Shown one piece after another: positions 49,635 through 58,021 of a stretch of 64,000 nucleotides of DNA. The stretch covers positions 124,001 to 188,000 of the forward strand of contig NZ_JACHXY010000001.1 in assembly GCF_014192415.1 (NCBI RefSeq), given 5' to 3'. The translations under genes were made by a program, and so were the position numbers. Within the stretch, counting starts at the first letter, position 1. The number at the start of each line of letters is the position of its first letter. The notes beneath the pieces are model-generated. The model saw only the letters and a program-made list of their open reading frames with translations, made no database searches and was not told where the DNA came from. Source of the DNA: Microbacterium proteolyticum (lineage in GTDB: Bacteria > Actinomycetota > Actinomycetes > Actinomycetales > Microbacteriaceae).

Positions 49635-49693
49635 CTCCTCTTGTATGCGGACGACGGCCGCCGCGATTCGATCGAATCGCGGGCGAAGAGGAG
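49635..49693 (-). promoter_or_regulatory. infC leader: Shine-Dalgarno-sequestering structure
   Basis: On the minus strand CTCCTCTT (49686-49693) is perfectly complementary to AAGAGGAG (49635-49642), which contains the infC Shine-Dalgarno. Between them lies a 22-bp perfect palindrome (49661-49682, half site CCGCGATTCGA). The RNA can fold into a stem that buries the ribosome-binding site. Upstream hairpins (CGGTGCT-ATC-AGCACCG at 49711-49727 and CGGAGC-GCTCCG at 49826-49842) make the whole leader about 220 nt. Confidence 0.6.
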
Positions 49694-49853
49694 AAACACG
49701 CCACCCGGCACGGTGCTATCAGCACCGGCTTCTGCACCCAGGCGACCCCGTGCGAAACGGAGCGGAGTGCGGGAACCCGGTAGCCTGGAGCGGCAAGCGC
49801 GGGTGGGATGTGATCCTCTTTCGTACGGAGCGGAAAGCTCCGAAGCCCGCCAC

Positions 49854-49859
49854 AGTCTA
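49854..49859 (-). promoter_or_regulatory. -10 box of infC operon
   Basis: TAGACT on the minus strand; transcription from here gives a structured leader of about 220 nt before the infC start. The -35 region (TGTCCA) is weak. Confidence 0.4.
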
Positions 49860-49873
49860 GCAGAGAGATTCAC

Positions 49874-50299
49874 GTGGACACGATCCCCTCCGACCAGCCC
49901 GCCGACGACCACTCCGCGCACCGTCACGGAGGCGAGGACGAGCGCCTCGCGCGCTGGGAAGAGCAGGAACGTGCGGCATCCTCCGCCACCCGCGACATCG
50001 CCGACGTCCCCGCCGTCGAGGTCATCACCACCGCGGCCGTGCACCTCATGAGCGCGGCGGCCGTCAAGACGGGGCTCGCCGACGATCCCACCCACCAGCT
50101 CGACCTCGACGAGGCACGCAAGCTCATCAACGCCCTCGCCGGACTCATCACCGCCGGCGCCCCCGAGATCAGCGACATGCACGCGCGGTCGCTGCGCGAC
50201 GGGCTGCGCTCGCTTCAGCTGGCGTTCCGCGAGGCATCGACGATCCAGGACCCGATCGGTAAGGGGCCGGGAGAGAAGTGGACGGGTCCCGTCACGTAG
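49874..50299 (+). CDS. DUF1844 protein
   Basis: 141 residues from a GTG. The DUF1844 core is [75 protein letters not shown]. The first 40 residues are acidic and disordered. The family is small, soluble, and of unknown function; it is very often found divergent from infC in actinobacteria, as here. Confidence 0.88.
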   Translation: MDTIPSDQPADDHSAHRHGGEDERLARWEEQERAASSATRDIADVPAVEVITTAAVHLMSAAAVKTGLADDPTHQLDLDEARKLINALAGLITAGAPEISDMHARSLRDGLRSLQLAFREASTIQDPIGKGPGEKWTGPVT

Positions 50300-50327
50300 G
50301 TCGTTCGTTCCGGGGGGTACCGGGCTC

Positions 50328-50395
50328 CGGAATAGCCCCTCCCCGGGGCAAGAGCAGGGCCCCTACCCCGATTGCCCCGGGGAGGGGCCATTCCT
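50328..50395. repeat. Long inverted repeat after the DUF1844 gene
   Basis: GCCCCTCCCCGGGGCAA (50335-50351) and its exact complement (50372-50388) are separated by 20 nt. Allowing two mismatches, the arms extend outward to about 25 bp. Downstream, 50384-50415 (AGGGGCCATTCCTGCGCCCT) recurs with changes at 50477-50508 (AGGGGACATCCCTGCGCCCT). It could be a terminator, but the length and the partial repeat suggest a mobile or amplified intergenic element. The rest of 50300-50598 has no gene. Confidence 0.6.
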
Positions 50396-50598
50396 GCGCC
50401 CTCTCCCTCCGCGGCCGACTCCTCCGTGGCACCCGTAGGGGTATGAGGCGTCCGCCTTCCGCCGATCGACTGGGGAAGGGGACATCCCTGCGCCCTGTGC
50501 CGCGGGCCGACGCACCGGCAGCCCCGCCCCCTGTTCTCGAACGACCGCCTGTCGCGGCGCGATCGCACGTGCCGCTCCCGCGCAGCGCGGGGACGGGG

Positions 50599-51417
50599 TC
50601 AGGATTCGTTGCTGCGATGCAGCTTCACCGTGAGCGAGTCGACCAGGACGGCGATGCGGTCGTCGGAAGCCCACCGGCGGGCGATGCGCGCGAGAACCGC
50701 ATCCAACTCCTCCTGCTCCAGCCCCGACATCAGCTGCAGGTGCACGACGAGCTCCGGCCCGCGCAGACGACCCGTGGGGTCCCCCGACTCCACCGCGAGG
50801 TCGAGCACCGCCAGTTCACCCGAGATGCTCTGCTGCAGGCCCGTGAAGATCGTCGGCGAGGTGTGGGCGGGCTCCCACGACTCGCCCTGGGCGATCGCCC
50901 AGACGGCGGGGCGGCGGATGACGAACTCCGTCTCGGATCCCGGGTCGATCACGATGAGCTCGGTGTCCTCGGACGCCGCGGCCAGCGCGGTGCGTCGACC
51001 ATCGGCGGGGACGGGGCGCGCCGTGGCATCCCATGTCTGAAGTGCCGCGACGGAGGTGAAAACCGGGAGGACCTTGCGCCCGTCCGGGGCGGCGACCGTG
51101 ACGATCGAGAGCTCCTGCGTCTTGTCGACCTCGAGCCCGTGCGCGCCGATGCCGTGATCGCCCTTCTCGGCGACGAGCGGGATCAGCAGGCGCGCCTCGC
51201 GGTAGGCGTCGACCACCGCACGCGCATCACCCTCCGCTGCCTGGAACGCGAGCAGCGCCGCGAGCAACGCGGGGTCAGCCGACCCATCATCGCCCGAGTG
51301 CGGATTGGGCGAAAAACTGCGGCCCTCCCAGGGGAGGCCCGCCGAGTCGGCACCGGCGCCGTGTGGGCCGTGACCGTGCGACCCGTCTCCGACCGGACCG
51401 TCAGTGTCCGGCGACAT
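50599..51417 (-). CDS. SseB family protein
   Basis: 272 residues. The SseB-type block ([54 protein letters not shown]) is recognisable, with a Gly/His-rich low-complexity first 35 residues and a C-terminal extension rich in Leu/Asp that is common to actinobacterial members. SseB enhances serine sensitivity in E. coli; the role here is unknown. Its ATG overlaps the 3' end of the priA gene by 17 bp, so it is the last gene of the his cluster. Confidence 0.85.
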   Translation of the reverse strand: MSPDTDGPVGDGSHGHGPHGAGADSAGLPWEGRSFSPNPHSGDDGSADPALLAALLAFQAAEGDARAVVDAYREARLLIPLVAEKGDHGIGAHGLEVDKTQELSIVTVAAPDGRKVLPVFTSVAALQTWDATARPVPADGRRTALAAASEDTELIVIDPGSETEFVIRRPAVWAIAQGESWEPAHTSPTIFTGLQQSISGELAVLDLAVESGDPTGRLRGPELVVHLQLMSGLEQEELDAVLARIARRWASDDRIAVLVDSLTVKLHRSNES

Positions 51418-52147
51418 CCAGTGCCTCAGCGAGCGTGAACTGCCCCGCGTAGAGCGCCTTGCCGACGATCGCGCCCTCGACGCCGAGGGGCACGAGGTCG
51501 CGCAGCGCCGCAATGTCGTCGAGGCTCGACACGCCGCCGGAGGCGACGATCGGCTTGGGGGTGCGCTGGGTCATCTCGCGCAGCAGTTCGATGTTCGGGC
51601 CACGGAGCGTGCCGTCCTTGGTGACGTCGGTGACGACGTAGCGGCTGCATCCTGCGTCCTCGAGACGCTCGAGCACCGTCCACAGGTCGCCACCGTCGCG
51701 CGTCCAGCCGCGCGCGGCGAGGGTCGTGCCGCGCACGTCGAGACCGACCGCGATGGCCTCGCCGTAGCGGTTGATGACGTCGGCCGCCCACTCGGGGTTC
51801 TCGAGCGCCGCGGTGCCGAGGTTGATGCGGCTCGCGCCGCTCTCGAGCGCCGCCTCGAGCGTGCGGTCGTCGCGGATGCCGCCCGACAGCTCCACCTGCA
51901 CGCCCTTGACCTGCTTGATGACCTTGCGCATGACGTTGGCATTGCTGCCACGGCCGAAGGCGGCGTCGAGGTCGACGAGGTGGATCCACTGCGCGCCCTG
52001 GCGGGCGAAGTCGGCGGCCGCATCGACGGGGTCGCCGTAGCTGGTCTCGGTGCCGGCCTCACCCTGGGTCAAGCGGACGGCTTTGCCGTCGGCGACATCG
52101 ACCGCCGGAAGCAGCACAAGTTCGGGCGTGGACGCGAAATCGTTCAT
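51401..52147 (-). CDS. priA: Phosphoribosyl isomerase A, bifunctional HisA/TrpF (PriA)
   Basis: 248 residues, TIM barrel starting [27 protein letters not shown] with the catalytic Asp in PAVDV, and a second phosphate-binding half ([19 protein letters not shown]... [12 protein letters not shown]). Actinobacteria usually lack trpF and use PriA for both the histidine ProFAR isomerase and the tryptophan PRA isomerase reactions; this length and sequence agree. The bifunctional role is by family, not shown by context (no trp genes here). Confidence 0.93.
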   Translation of the reverse strand: MNDFASTPELVLLPAVDVADGKAVRLTQGEAGTETSYGDPVDAAADFARQGAQWIHLVDLDAAFGRGSNANVMRKVIKQVKGVQVELSGGIRDDRTLEAALESGASRINLGTAALENPEWAADVINRYGEAIAVGLDVRGTTLAARGWTRDGGDLWTVLERLEDAGCSRYVVTDVTKDGTLRGPNIELLREMTQRTPKPIVASGGVSSLDDIAALRDLVPLGVEGAIVGKALYAGQFTLAEALDVAGH

Positions 52148-52193
52148 GGCTCCTCGCACCCTTCGGCGCATCTCGCCGAGCCGGGGCACGAGG

Positions 52194-52844
52194 TCACACA
52201 GTAGTCGCGCGCAGCCCGTCGATCCAATTGGCGAGAAGGCGGATGCCGGCCTCGCCCGACTTCTCGGGGTGGAACTGGGTCGCCGCCAGCGGACCGTTCT
52301 CGACCGCCGCGATGAAGGGCGCACCGTAGGTGCACCAGGTCACGGAGGGCTGCGGAAACGGCGGGGTGACGTCCAGCAACCACTCTTGCGCGGCGTAGGA
52401 GTGCACGAAATAGAACCGCTCGCGCTCTATCCCCTCGAACAGGCGCGACCCCTCGCCCGCGGCGACGGTGTTCCAGCCCATATGCGGCAGTACGGGGGCC
52501 TTGAGCTCGGCGACCGTGCCCGGCCACTCCCCCAGCCCCGACGTGTCGGCGCCACGCTCGATCCCGCGATCGAACATGACCTGCATGCCGACGCAGATGC
52601 CGAGGACCGGTCGCCCACCGGCGAGGCGGCGGTCGATGATCTCGCCCCCGCGACTGGCAATCAGCGACTCCATGACGGCGCGGAACGCGCCGACACCGGG
52701 CACCAGGAGACCGTCGGCGTCGAGGAGCAGAGATCGGTCGGAGGTCAGGCGCGCGTCGGCGCCGGCCTCGACGAGCGCCTTGACCGCGGAGTGGACGTTG
52801 CCCGACCCGTAATCGAGGACCGCGACGACGGGTTTGGCCGTCAC
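52194..52844 (-). CDS. hisH: Imidazole glycerol phosphate synthase, glutamine amidotransferase subunit
   Basis: 216 residues. Class I glutamine amidotransferase with nucleophile Cys84 in [13 protein letters not shown]; the His/Glu of the triad lie in [13 protein letters not shown]. With HisF (not in the window) it makes the imidazole ring. The ATG overlaps the hisB stop (ATGA). Confidence 0.95.
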   Translation of the reverse strand: MTAKPVVAVLDYGSGNVHSAVKALVEAGADARLTSDRSLLLDADGLLVPGVGAFRAVMESLIASRGGEIIDRRLAGGRPVLGICVGMQVMFDRGIERGADTSGLGEWPGTVAELKAPVLPHMGWNTVAAGEGSRLFEGIERERFYFVHSYAAQEWLLDVTPPFPQPSVTWCTYGAPFIAAVENGPLAATQFHPEKSGEAGIRLLANWIDGLRATTV

Positions 52845-53455
52845 AGCGCACCCTTGGTGCTCGGGATGCCGTCGACGAGGGGATCGAGCGCCTTGGCGTG
52901 ACGGAAGGCGCGGGCGAGCGCCTTGTACTCCGCCTCGGCGATATGGTGCGGATCGCGTCCGCCGAGGACGCGCACGTGCACGGTGAGCCCCGCGTGGATC
53001 GAGATGGCCTCGAAGGAGTGGCGTACGAGCGAGCCGGTGAAGTGGCCCCCGATGAGGTGGTGCTCGAAGCCGACCGGCTCGCCCGTGTGCACGAGGTACG
53101 GACGACCGCTGATGTCGACCACCGCCTGCGCCAGAGCCTCGTCGAGCGGCACGAGGGCGTCGCCGTAGCGCGCGATGCCGGACTTGTCGCCGAGTGCCTG
53201 CCGGATCGCCTGGCCGAGCACGATCGAGGTGTCTTCCACGGTGTGGTGGGCGTCGATGTGGGTGTCGCCGCTGGCGCGCACGCGCAGGTCGGTGAGCGAG
53301 TGCTTCGCGAACGCCGTGAGCATGTGGTCGAAGAACGGCACCGTCGTCTGGATGTCGCTCGCACCGCGTCCGTCGAGATCCACCTCGAGCTCGATGTGCG
53401 ACTCGCTCGTTTCGCGCGTGATCGAGGCGGTGCGGGGCGTGGCGGGGCCGGTCAT
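52841..53455 (-). CDS. hisB: Imidazoleglycerol-phosphate dehydratase
   Basis: 204 residues, monofunctional. The manganese-binding repeats are [17 protein letters not shown] and [11 protein letters not shown] in the first half and [12 protein letters not shown] and [14 protein letters not shown] in the second. It dehydrates imidazole-glycerol phosphate to imidazole-acetol phosphate. The ATG overlaps the hisC stop by four bases. Confidence 0.96.
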   Translation of the reverse strand: MTGPATPRTASITRETSESHIELEVDLDGRGASDIQTTVPFFDHMLTAFAKHSLTDLRVRASGDTHIDAHHTVEDTSIVLGQAIRQALGDKSGIARYGDALVPLDEALAQAVVDISGRPYLVHTGEPVGFEHHLIGGHFTGSLVRHSFEAISIHAGLTVHVRVLGGRDPHHIAEAEYKALARAFRHAKALDPLVDGIPSTKGAL

Positions 53456-54537
53456 GATCGGGATCCTATCGAGGCGAGGGCGTCGAGGAACGCGGTGGTC
53501 TCGTCGGCCGTTCCGGCCGAGACGCGCAGGTGGTGGGGGATGCCGACGTCGCGGATGAGCACACCGCGGTCGTACAGGGCCTTCCAGGTCGCGGCCGGGT
53601 CATCGACTCCGCCGAACAGCACGAAGTTCGTCCACGACTCGTGCGCCGTGTAGCCCAAGGCCGACACCGTCGCCGAGATGCGGTCACGCTGGGCGACGAT
53701 CTCGTCGACCATCCCCAGCATCGTCTCGGCGTGGCCCAGCGCGGCGGTCGCCGCCGCCTGGGTCAAGGCGCTCAGGTGGTACGGCAGACGCACCAGGCGC
53801 AGGGCGTCGACGAAGGCCGGGTCGGCTGCGAGATAGCCCACCCGCGCGCCGGCGAACGCGAAGGCCTTGCTCATCGTGCGCGAGACGACCAACCGAGGAC
53901 GGCCGGGAAGGAGCGCCACGGCAGAGGGCTCGTCGCGAGGGGCGAACTCCTCGTACGCCTCGTCGACGATGACGACACCGTCGGTCGCGTCGTAGACCGC
54001 TTCGATGACGTCGCGTCGGAGCGGGGTACCCGTGGGGTTGTTGGGGGCGCAGAGGAAGACGATGTCGGGTCGCTGCTCACGGACCTGTGCGGCCGCCGAC
54101 TCCGCCGTCAAGGAGAAATCGTGCTCGCGGTGCCCGGCGATCCATCGCGCACCGGTCGCGCGCGTGAGAATCGGGTACATCGAGTAGGTGGGTGCGAAAC
54201 CCATCGCGGTGCGACCGGGACCACCGAACGCCTGGAGGATGTGCTGCAGCACCTCGTTCGAGCCGTTGGCCGCCCAGATCTGCTCGGCACCCAGGCCGTG
54301 GCCCACGTACTGAGCGAACGCCTCCCGCAGCGCGGTGAACTCCCGGTCGGGATAGCGGTTGACGTCACGGAGGGCCCGGGCGACGGCATCCAGGATGTCG
54401 TCCGCGACCTCCGACGGAACGGGATGCGTGTTCTCGTTCACATTCAGCGCCACGGGCAGCGGCGCCTGCGGTGCCCCATAGGGGGTCATCCCCCGCAGAT
54501 CGTCGCGAAGAGGGAGGTCGTCGAGGCGTACGGTCAC
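53452..54537 (-). CDS. hisC: Histidinol-phosphate aminotransferase
   Basis: 361 residues, fold type I PLP aminotransferase. NENTHPVP and [21 protein letters not shown] bind substrate/[11 protein letters not shown] and DEAYEEFA are conserved, and the Schiff-base Lys is in [19 protein letters not shown] 54537 ([10 protein letters not shown]) was chosen because TACGAT lies seven bases before it (leaderless); an ATG nine bases upstream is the alternative. It heads hisC-hisB-hisH-priA. hisD, often first in this operon, is not adjacent. Confidence 0.94.
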   Translation of the reverse strand: MTVRLDDLPLRDDLRGMTPYGAPQAPLPVALNVNENTHPVPSEVADDILDAVARALRDVNRYPDREFTALREAFAQYVGHGLGAEQIWAANGSNEVLQHILQAFGGPGRTAMGFAPTYSMYPILTRATGARWIAGHREHDFSLTAESAAAQVREQRPDIVFLCAPNNPTGTPLRRDVIEAVYDATDGVVIVDEAYEEFAPRDEPSAVALLPGRPRLVVSRTMSKAFAFAGARVGYLAADPAFVDALRLVRLPYHLSALTQAAATAALGHAETMLGMVDEIVAQRDRISATVSALGYTAHESWTNFVLFGGVDDPAATWKALYDRGVLIRDVGIPHHLRVSAGTADETTAFLDALASIGSRS

Positions 54538-54544
54538 CCCACCC

Positions 54545-54550
54545 ATCGTA
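54545..54550 (-). promoter_or_regulatory. -10 box of hisCBH-priA
   Basis: TACGAT on the minus strand, seven bases before the hisC GTG; a weak TGAGTC lies 18 bp upstream. Confidence 0.45.
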
Positions 54551-54601
54551 GGCGGCGGGCGCCGTGGCGACTCACGCGGCATAGCCGACGCGGAGCGGAC
54601 G

Positions 54602-54952
54602 TCAGTTCGTGGGGGCGTACTCGGCCGGGATCGCGATGCGCTGACCGGCCGCCACCGAGCCACCGGACAGGGCGTTGAGACGGGAGATCTGGGCGACGAC
54701 GTCGCGGGGATCGGCCGCGGGCGCCAGCTCTTCGGCGATCGACCACAGGGTCTCGCCGCTCATGACGGTGACCTCGGCGAAGGAACCGACGGGGGCACCG
54801 GTGTCGTTCGAGGCCAGCGCGGCACCGCCGCCGACGATCGCGACACCGAGACCCACGACGAGCGGCAGTGACACCAGGAAGGTGACGACGCGGCGACCGC
54901 GCGGCGTGATGCGCAGGCGGGTGGTGGGGGCGGAGATGGCGATGCTGGTCAT
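54602..54952 (-). CDS. LysM-domain membrane protein (ChiZ/DivS-like position)
   Basis: 116 residues. A basic N-terminus (PTTRLRITPRGRR) precedes one membrane segment (VVTFLVSLPLVVGLGVAIVGGGAAL), then a C-terminal LysM domain (VMSGETLWSIAEELAPAADPRDVVAQISRLNALSGGSVAAGQRIAIP) on the cell-wall side. It has GAGGAG as ribosome-binding site. Size, topology and head-to-head placement with lexA match the SOS-induced cell-division inhibitors ChiZ (mycobacteria) and DivS (corynebacteria). The SOS-like boxes upstream support this; the inhibitory role here is an inference. Confidence 0.82.
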   Translation of the reverse strand: MTSIAISAPTTRLRITPRGRRVVTFLVSLPLVVGLGVAIVGGGAALASNDTGAPVGSFAEVTVMSGETLWSIAEELAPAADPRDVVAQISRLNALSGGSVAAGQRIAIPAEYAPTN

Positions 54953-54973
54953 GGTGTGCTCCTCAGTGGGGAG

Positions 54974-55018
54974 AGATTCGCACCCCACCCTCGGCCGGGA
55001 GGGCGGGAGTGCGAATCT
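54974..55018 (-). promoter_or_regulatory. Long hairpin in the 5' UTR of the LysM gene
   Basis: AGATTCGCAC (54974-54983) and GTGCGAATCT (55009-55018) are exact complements; inside, CCC, CCCTC and their partners pair almost to a six-base loop, giving a stem of nearly 20 bp. The right arm overlaps the first SOS-like box. Confidence 0.55.
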
Positions 55019-55038
55019 GTATTCCGAATCTATCTTCG
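55012..55038. promoter_or_regulatory. Tandem SOS (LexA) boxes between the LysM gene and lexA
   Basis: CGAATCTATCTTCG (55025-55038) fits the actinobacterial LexA core CGAA-N6-TTCG, and CGAATCTGTATTCC (55012-55025) fits it with one change. They share one base and lie in the divergent promoter region, as in mycobacterial lexA-chiZ. Confidence 0.6.
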
Positions 55039-55211
55039 ATACTGCGAGGGTGTCAAGACGGCGGATCTCGGAGACGAATCGAACGCGACACGCGTCAGGT
55101 TCCGTGTGATTCGCCTCGTCGACCGGATACGGTTTCGACACGGAGACCTCACCATCAACCTCCGACATTCGAATTTCCGCCGCCCTTCCCGCGGCGCGAG
55201 GGGAGCATCAG

Positions 55212-55898
55212 ATGACCGACGCGACGACCGCCGGCCGCGAACGACCGCAGACGCGTCGGCGGAAGAGCCTCAGCGACAAGCAGCTCGCGATCCTCGAGGT
55301 CATCCAGCGATCGATCGCGCGGCACGGGTACCCGCCGAGCATGCGCGAGATCGGCGACGCGGTCGGCCTGAAGTCCCTCTCGAGCGTCACCCACCAGCTG
55401 AACCAGCTCGAACTCAGCGGCTACCTGCGCCGCGACCCGGGCAAGACCCGCGCCATGGAGGTGCTGATCGACCTTCCCGGCACCGCCGCCGAGAACCCGG
55501 CCGACACCGCACCCTCGGTGGGCGATGCCGCCCTCGTGCCCCTGGTGGGCCGGATCGCGGCGGGCGTGCCCATCACCGCCGACCAGCAGGTCGAGGAGAT
55601 CTTCCCCCTCCCGCGCCAGCTCGTCGGCAAGGGTGAGTTGTTCATGCTCAAGGTCTCGGGCGAGTCGATGATCGACGCGGCGATCTGCGACGGCGACTGG
55701 GTCGTCGTCCGCTCGCAGGCCACCGCCGAGAACGGCGAGATCGTCGCGGCGATGCTCGATGGTGAGGCCACGGTGAAGACGTTCCGCCGCCGCGATGGAC
55801 ACACCTGGCTCCTCCCCCGCAACAGCGCGTTCGAGCCCATCCTCGGCGACGAGGCCGTCGTGCTGGGTCGCATCGTGGCGGTGCTGCGCGCCGTCTGA
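55212..55898 (+). CDS. lexA: LexA repressor
   Basis: 228 residues. The N-terminal winged helix ([48 protein letters not shown]) binds SOS boxes. The self-cleavage site is Ala117-Gly118 in [12 protein letters not shown]; catalytic Ser152 is in [10 protein letters not shown] and Lys189 in [10 protein letters not shown]. RecA-stimulated cleavage derepresses SOS genes. GGGGAG precedes the ATG. Likely autoregulated through the boxes upstream. Confidence 0.97.
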   Translation: MTDATTAGRERPQTRRRKSLSDKQLAILEVIQRSIARHGYPPSMREIGDAVGLKSLSSVTHQLNQLELSGYLRRDPGKTRAMEVLIDLPGTAAENPADTAPSVGDAALVPLVGRIAAGVPITADQQVEEIFPLPRQLVGKGELFMLKVSGESMIDAAICDGDWVVVRSQATAENGEIVAAMLDGEATVKTFRRRDGHTWLLPRNSAFEPILGDEAVVLGRIVAVLRAV

Positions 55899-55965
55899 GA
55901 TGCGCCGACCAGCGCTCCACCGCGGGCGAGCCGCGGGTGCCGAGGCGGATGTCGCAGGCCCTCCC

Positions 55966-55971
55966 TAGGCT
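55966..55971 (+). promoter_or_regulatory. -10 box of the S9 peptidase gene
   Basis: TAGGCT, six bases (GGGAGG) before the ATG; the same bases could act as ribosome-binding site if a longer transcript exists. Confidence 0.45.
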
Positions 55972-55977
55972 GGGAGG

Positions 55978-57870
55978 ATGGCAGACACCCTCCCCTACGG
56001 TTCCTGGCCCTCACCCATCACCCCCGAGTCGGTGGCGCAGTCGACCCCGCGCGTCGACGGTGCGCGGATCGTCGGCGACGAGGTGTGGTGGGGCGAATCC
56101 GTCCCCTCCGAGGCCGGCCGCGTCGCAGTGAAGCGTCGTCGCGCCGACGGCTCCGTCGAGACCGTCCTTCCCGCTCCCGCCAACGCCCGCTCCGCGGTCC
56201 ACGAGTACGGGGGCGGCGCCTGGACCGCCTCCGACGAAGGCGAGCTCTATTACGTCGAGAGGACCGACCAGCGGGTGTACGCCCTTCGGCCCGGCGGTGG
56301 AGCGCGCGCCCTCACCCCGGCCGACGACACCGTGCGCCACGGCGGTCTGCGCTTCGAGCACGGCGCCCTCCTGGCGGTCCGCGAGACGCACGGCGCCGAG
56401 CGCGTCCCGGTGCGAGCCATCGTGCGCGTCGCCACCGACGATTCCGGAACCGTCGACGTGCTCGCCGAGGGCAGCCACTTCCTCGCTCAGCCGGCGCTGA
56501 GCCCCGACGGCGGTCGGCTCGCGTGGATCGCGTGGAACCACCCCGACATGCCTTGGGACGCCACGATCCTGCGCGTCGCCGACCTCGCATCCGAAGAAGT
56601 GCACGACCTCGCGGGTGGCGACGACCGTGCGCCCCTGCAGCCCGTCTGGCTCGCAGACGACGAACTGCTGTACGCCGACGACCCGGGCGGCCGGTGGAAC
56701 CTCTTCCGTCGTCCCCTCGACGGTGACGCGCAGCCCGTCGCGCCGGCGGACGCCGACACCGGCGGCGGGTTGTGGGTGCTCGGCACGCGATGGTTCGGTG
56801 CGGCGGGCGACGGCCGCATCGTCGCGGTGCGAACGGACGGTGCCGACCAGATCGTCGAGATCGCCCCGTCGGGCGTCCGGCCGCTCGACGTCCCCGTGGT
56901 GGCCGGCGCCACCGTCGACGATGCGCGCGACGCCCGGGTGCTGATCTCCGGAGCCGATAGCGCGGGCCGATCCGGCCTGTGGCTGGTCGACCTCGACTCC
57001 GGCGTCGTCGACCTCGTGACGGGGGGATCCGGCTCCTGGGGTGACGAGTGGATGCCGTCGGCGCGTGCCCTCGAGACGGAGGGGCCGCACGGCCCGGTGC
57101 ACGCCTTCGCCTACGCACCCACGCATCCCGAGGTCACGGCCCCCGCGGGCGAGCGCCCGCCCTACGTCGTGCTCGTGCACGGCGGCCCGACCTCCCACGT
57201 CGGCCCCGCGCCGTCCGCGAAGACGGCGTTCTTCACCAGTCGCGGCATCGGCGTTCTCGACGTCAACTACGGGGGCTCCACCGGGTACGGGCGCGCCTAC
57301 CGCGACCGGCTGAAGGGCCAGTGGGGCGTGGTCGACGTCGATGACGTCGCCGCGGCGGCGTCGGCCCTCGCCGCGGCGGGGCTCGCCGACCCGGAGCGCC
57401 TCGCCATCGCGGGCGGCTCCGCGGGTGGATGGACCGTGCTCGCCGCCGTCACCCGCACCGACGTCTTCTCGGCGGGCATCTCCCGCTACGGCGTCGGCGA
57501 CGCCCGCGCCCTGGCCGAAGACACCCACGACTTCGAGGCACGATATCTCGACGGTCTCATCGGACCGCTCCCCGAGGCGGAGCAGGTGTACATCGAGCGG
57601 TCGCCGCTCAGTCGTCCTGAGCGGTTCCGCGTGCCGCTGCTGATCCTGCAGGGCGCCGAAGACCGGGTCGTTCCGCCATCGCAGGCCGAGGCGATCCGCG
57701 ACGCCCTCGCTGCGCACGGGGTCCCCCACGCCTACGTGCTGTACGAGGGAGAGGGTCACGGTTTCCGCCGTGCCGAGACGGTCGTCGACTCCCTGCAGCG
57801 AGAGCTCGGGTTCCTCGGTGCGGTCTTCGGCTTCGAGACCCCGGGTGTACCCGCTCTCCCCCTCGACTGA
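55978..57870 (+). CDS. Prolyl oligopeptidase family (S9) peptidase
   Basis: 630 residues. The first 370 form a beta-propeller (repeated Asp-rich blades such as FLAQPALSPDGGRLAWIAW), the last 250 the alpha/beta-hydrolase. The triad is Ser481 in GGSAGGW, Asp562 in GAEDRVVP and His594 in EGEGHGFRR. There is no signal peptide, so it is cytoplasmic. It trims small peptides, often at Pro or as an acylaminoacyl/dipeptidyl peptidase. Monocistronic, ending at a bidirectional terminator. Confidence 0.92.
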   Translation: MADTLPYGSWPSPITPESVAQSTPRVDGARIVGDEVWWGESVPSEAGRVAVKRRRADGSVETVLPAPANARSAVHEYGGGAWTASDEGELYYVERTDQRVYALRPGGGARALTPADDTVRHGGLRFEHGALLAVRETHGAERVPVRAIVRVATDDSGTVDVLAEGSHFLAQPALSPDGGRLAWIAWNHPDMPWDATILRVADLASEEVHDLAGGDDRAPLQPVWLADDELLYADDPGGRWNLFRRPLDGDAQPVAPADADTGGGLWVLGTRWFGAAGDGRIVAVRTDGADQIVEIAPSGVRPLDVPVVAGATVDDARDARVLISGADSAGRSGLWLVDLDSGVVDLVTGGSGSWGDEWMPSARALETEGPHGPVHAFAYAPTHPEVTAPAGERPPYVVLVHGGPTSHVGPAPSAKTAFFTSRGIGVLDVNYGGSTGYGRAYRDRLKGQWGVVDVDDVAAAASALAAAGLADPERLAIAGGSAGGWTVLAAVTRTDVFSAGISRYGVGDARALAEDTHDFEARYLDGLIGPLPEAEQVYIERSPLSRPERFRVPLLILQGAEDRVVPPSQAEAIRDALAAHGVPHAYVLYEGEGHGFRRAETVVDSLQRELGFLGAVFGFETPGVPALPLD

Positions 57871-57976
57871 TCTCCCCCGACCGCGCCGCGGGCCGGATGA
57901 GGGGATCCACCGCGACCGTCCGGGATGACACAGCCCGAATAGGCCAGAATCGCCGGTCACCGCTGAACCAGACGCG

Positions 57977-58011
57977 AAGAGCCCCGCCGAACAAGACTCG
58001 GCGGGGCTCTT
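57977..58011. terminator. Bidirectional terminator between S9 peptidase and hflX
   Basis: Perfect 14-bp stem AAGAGCCCCGCCGA / TCGGCGGGGCTCTT with a 7-nt loop between two convergent genes; TTTCGTC follows on the plus strand. Confidence 0.75.
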
Positions 58012-58021
58012 TCGTCTCACG

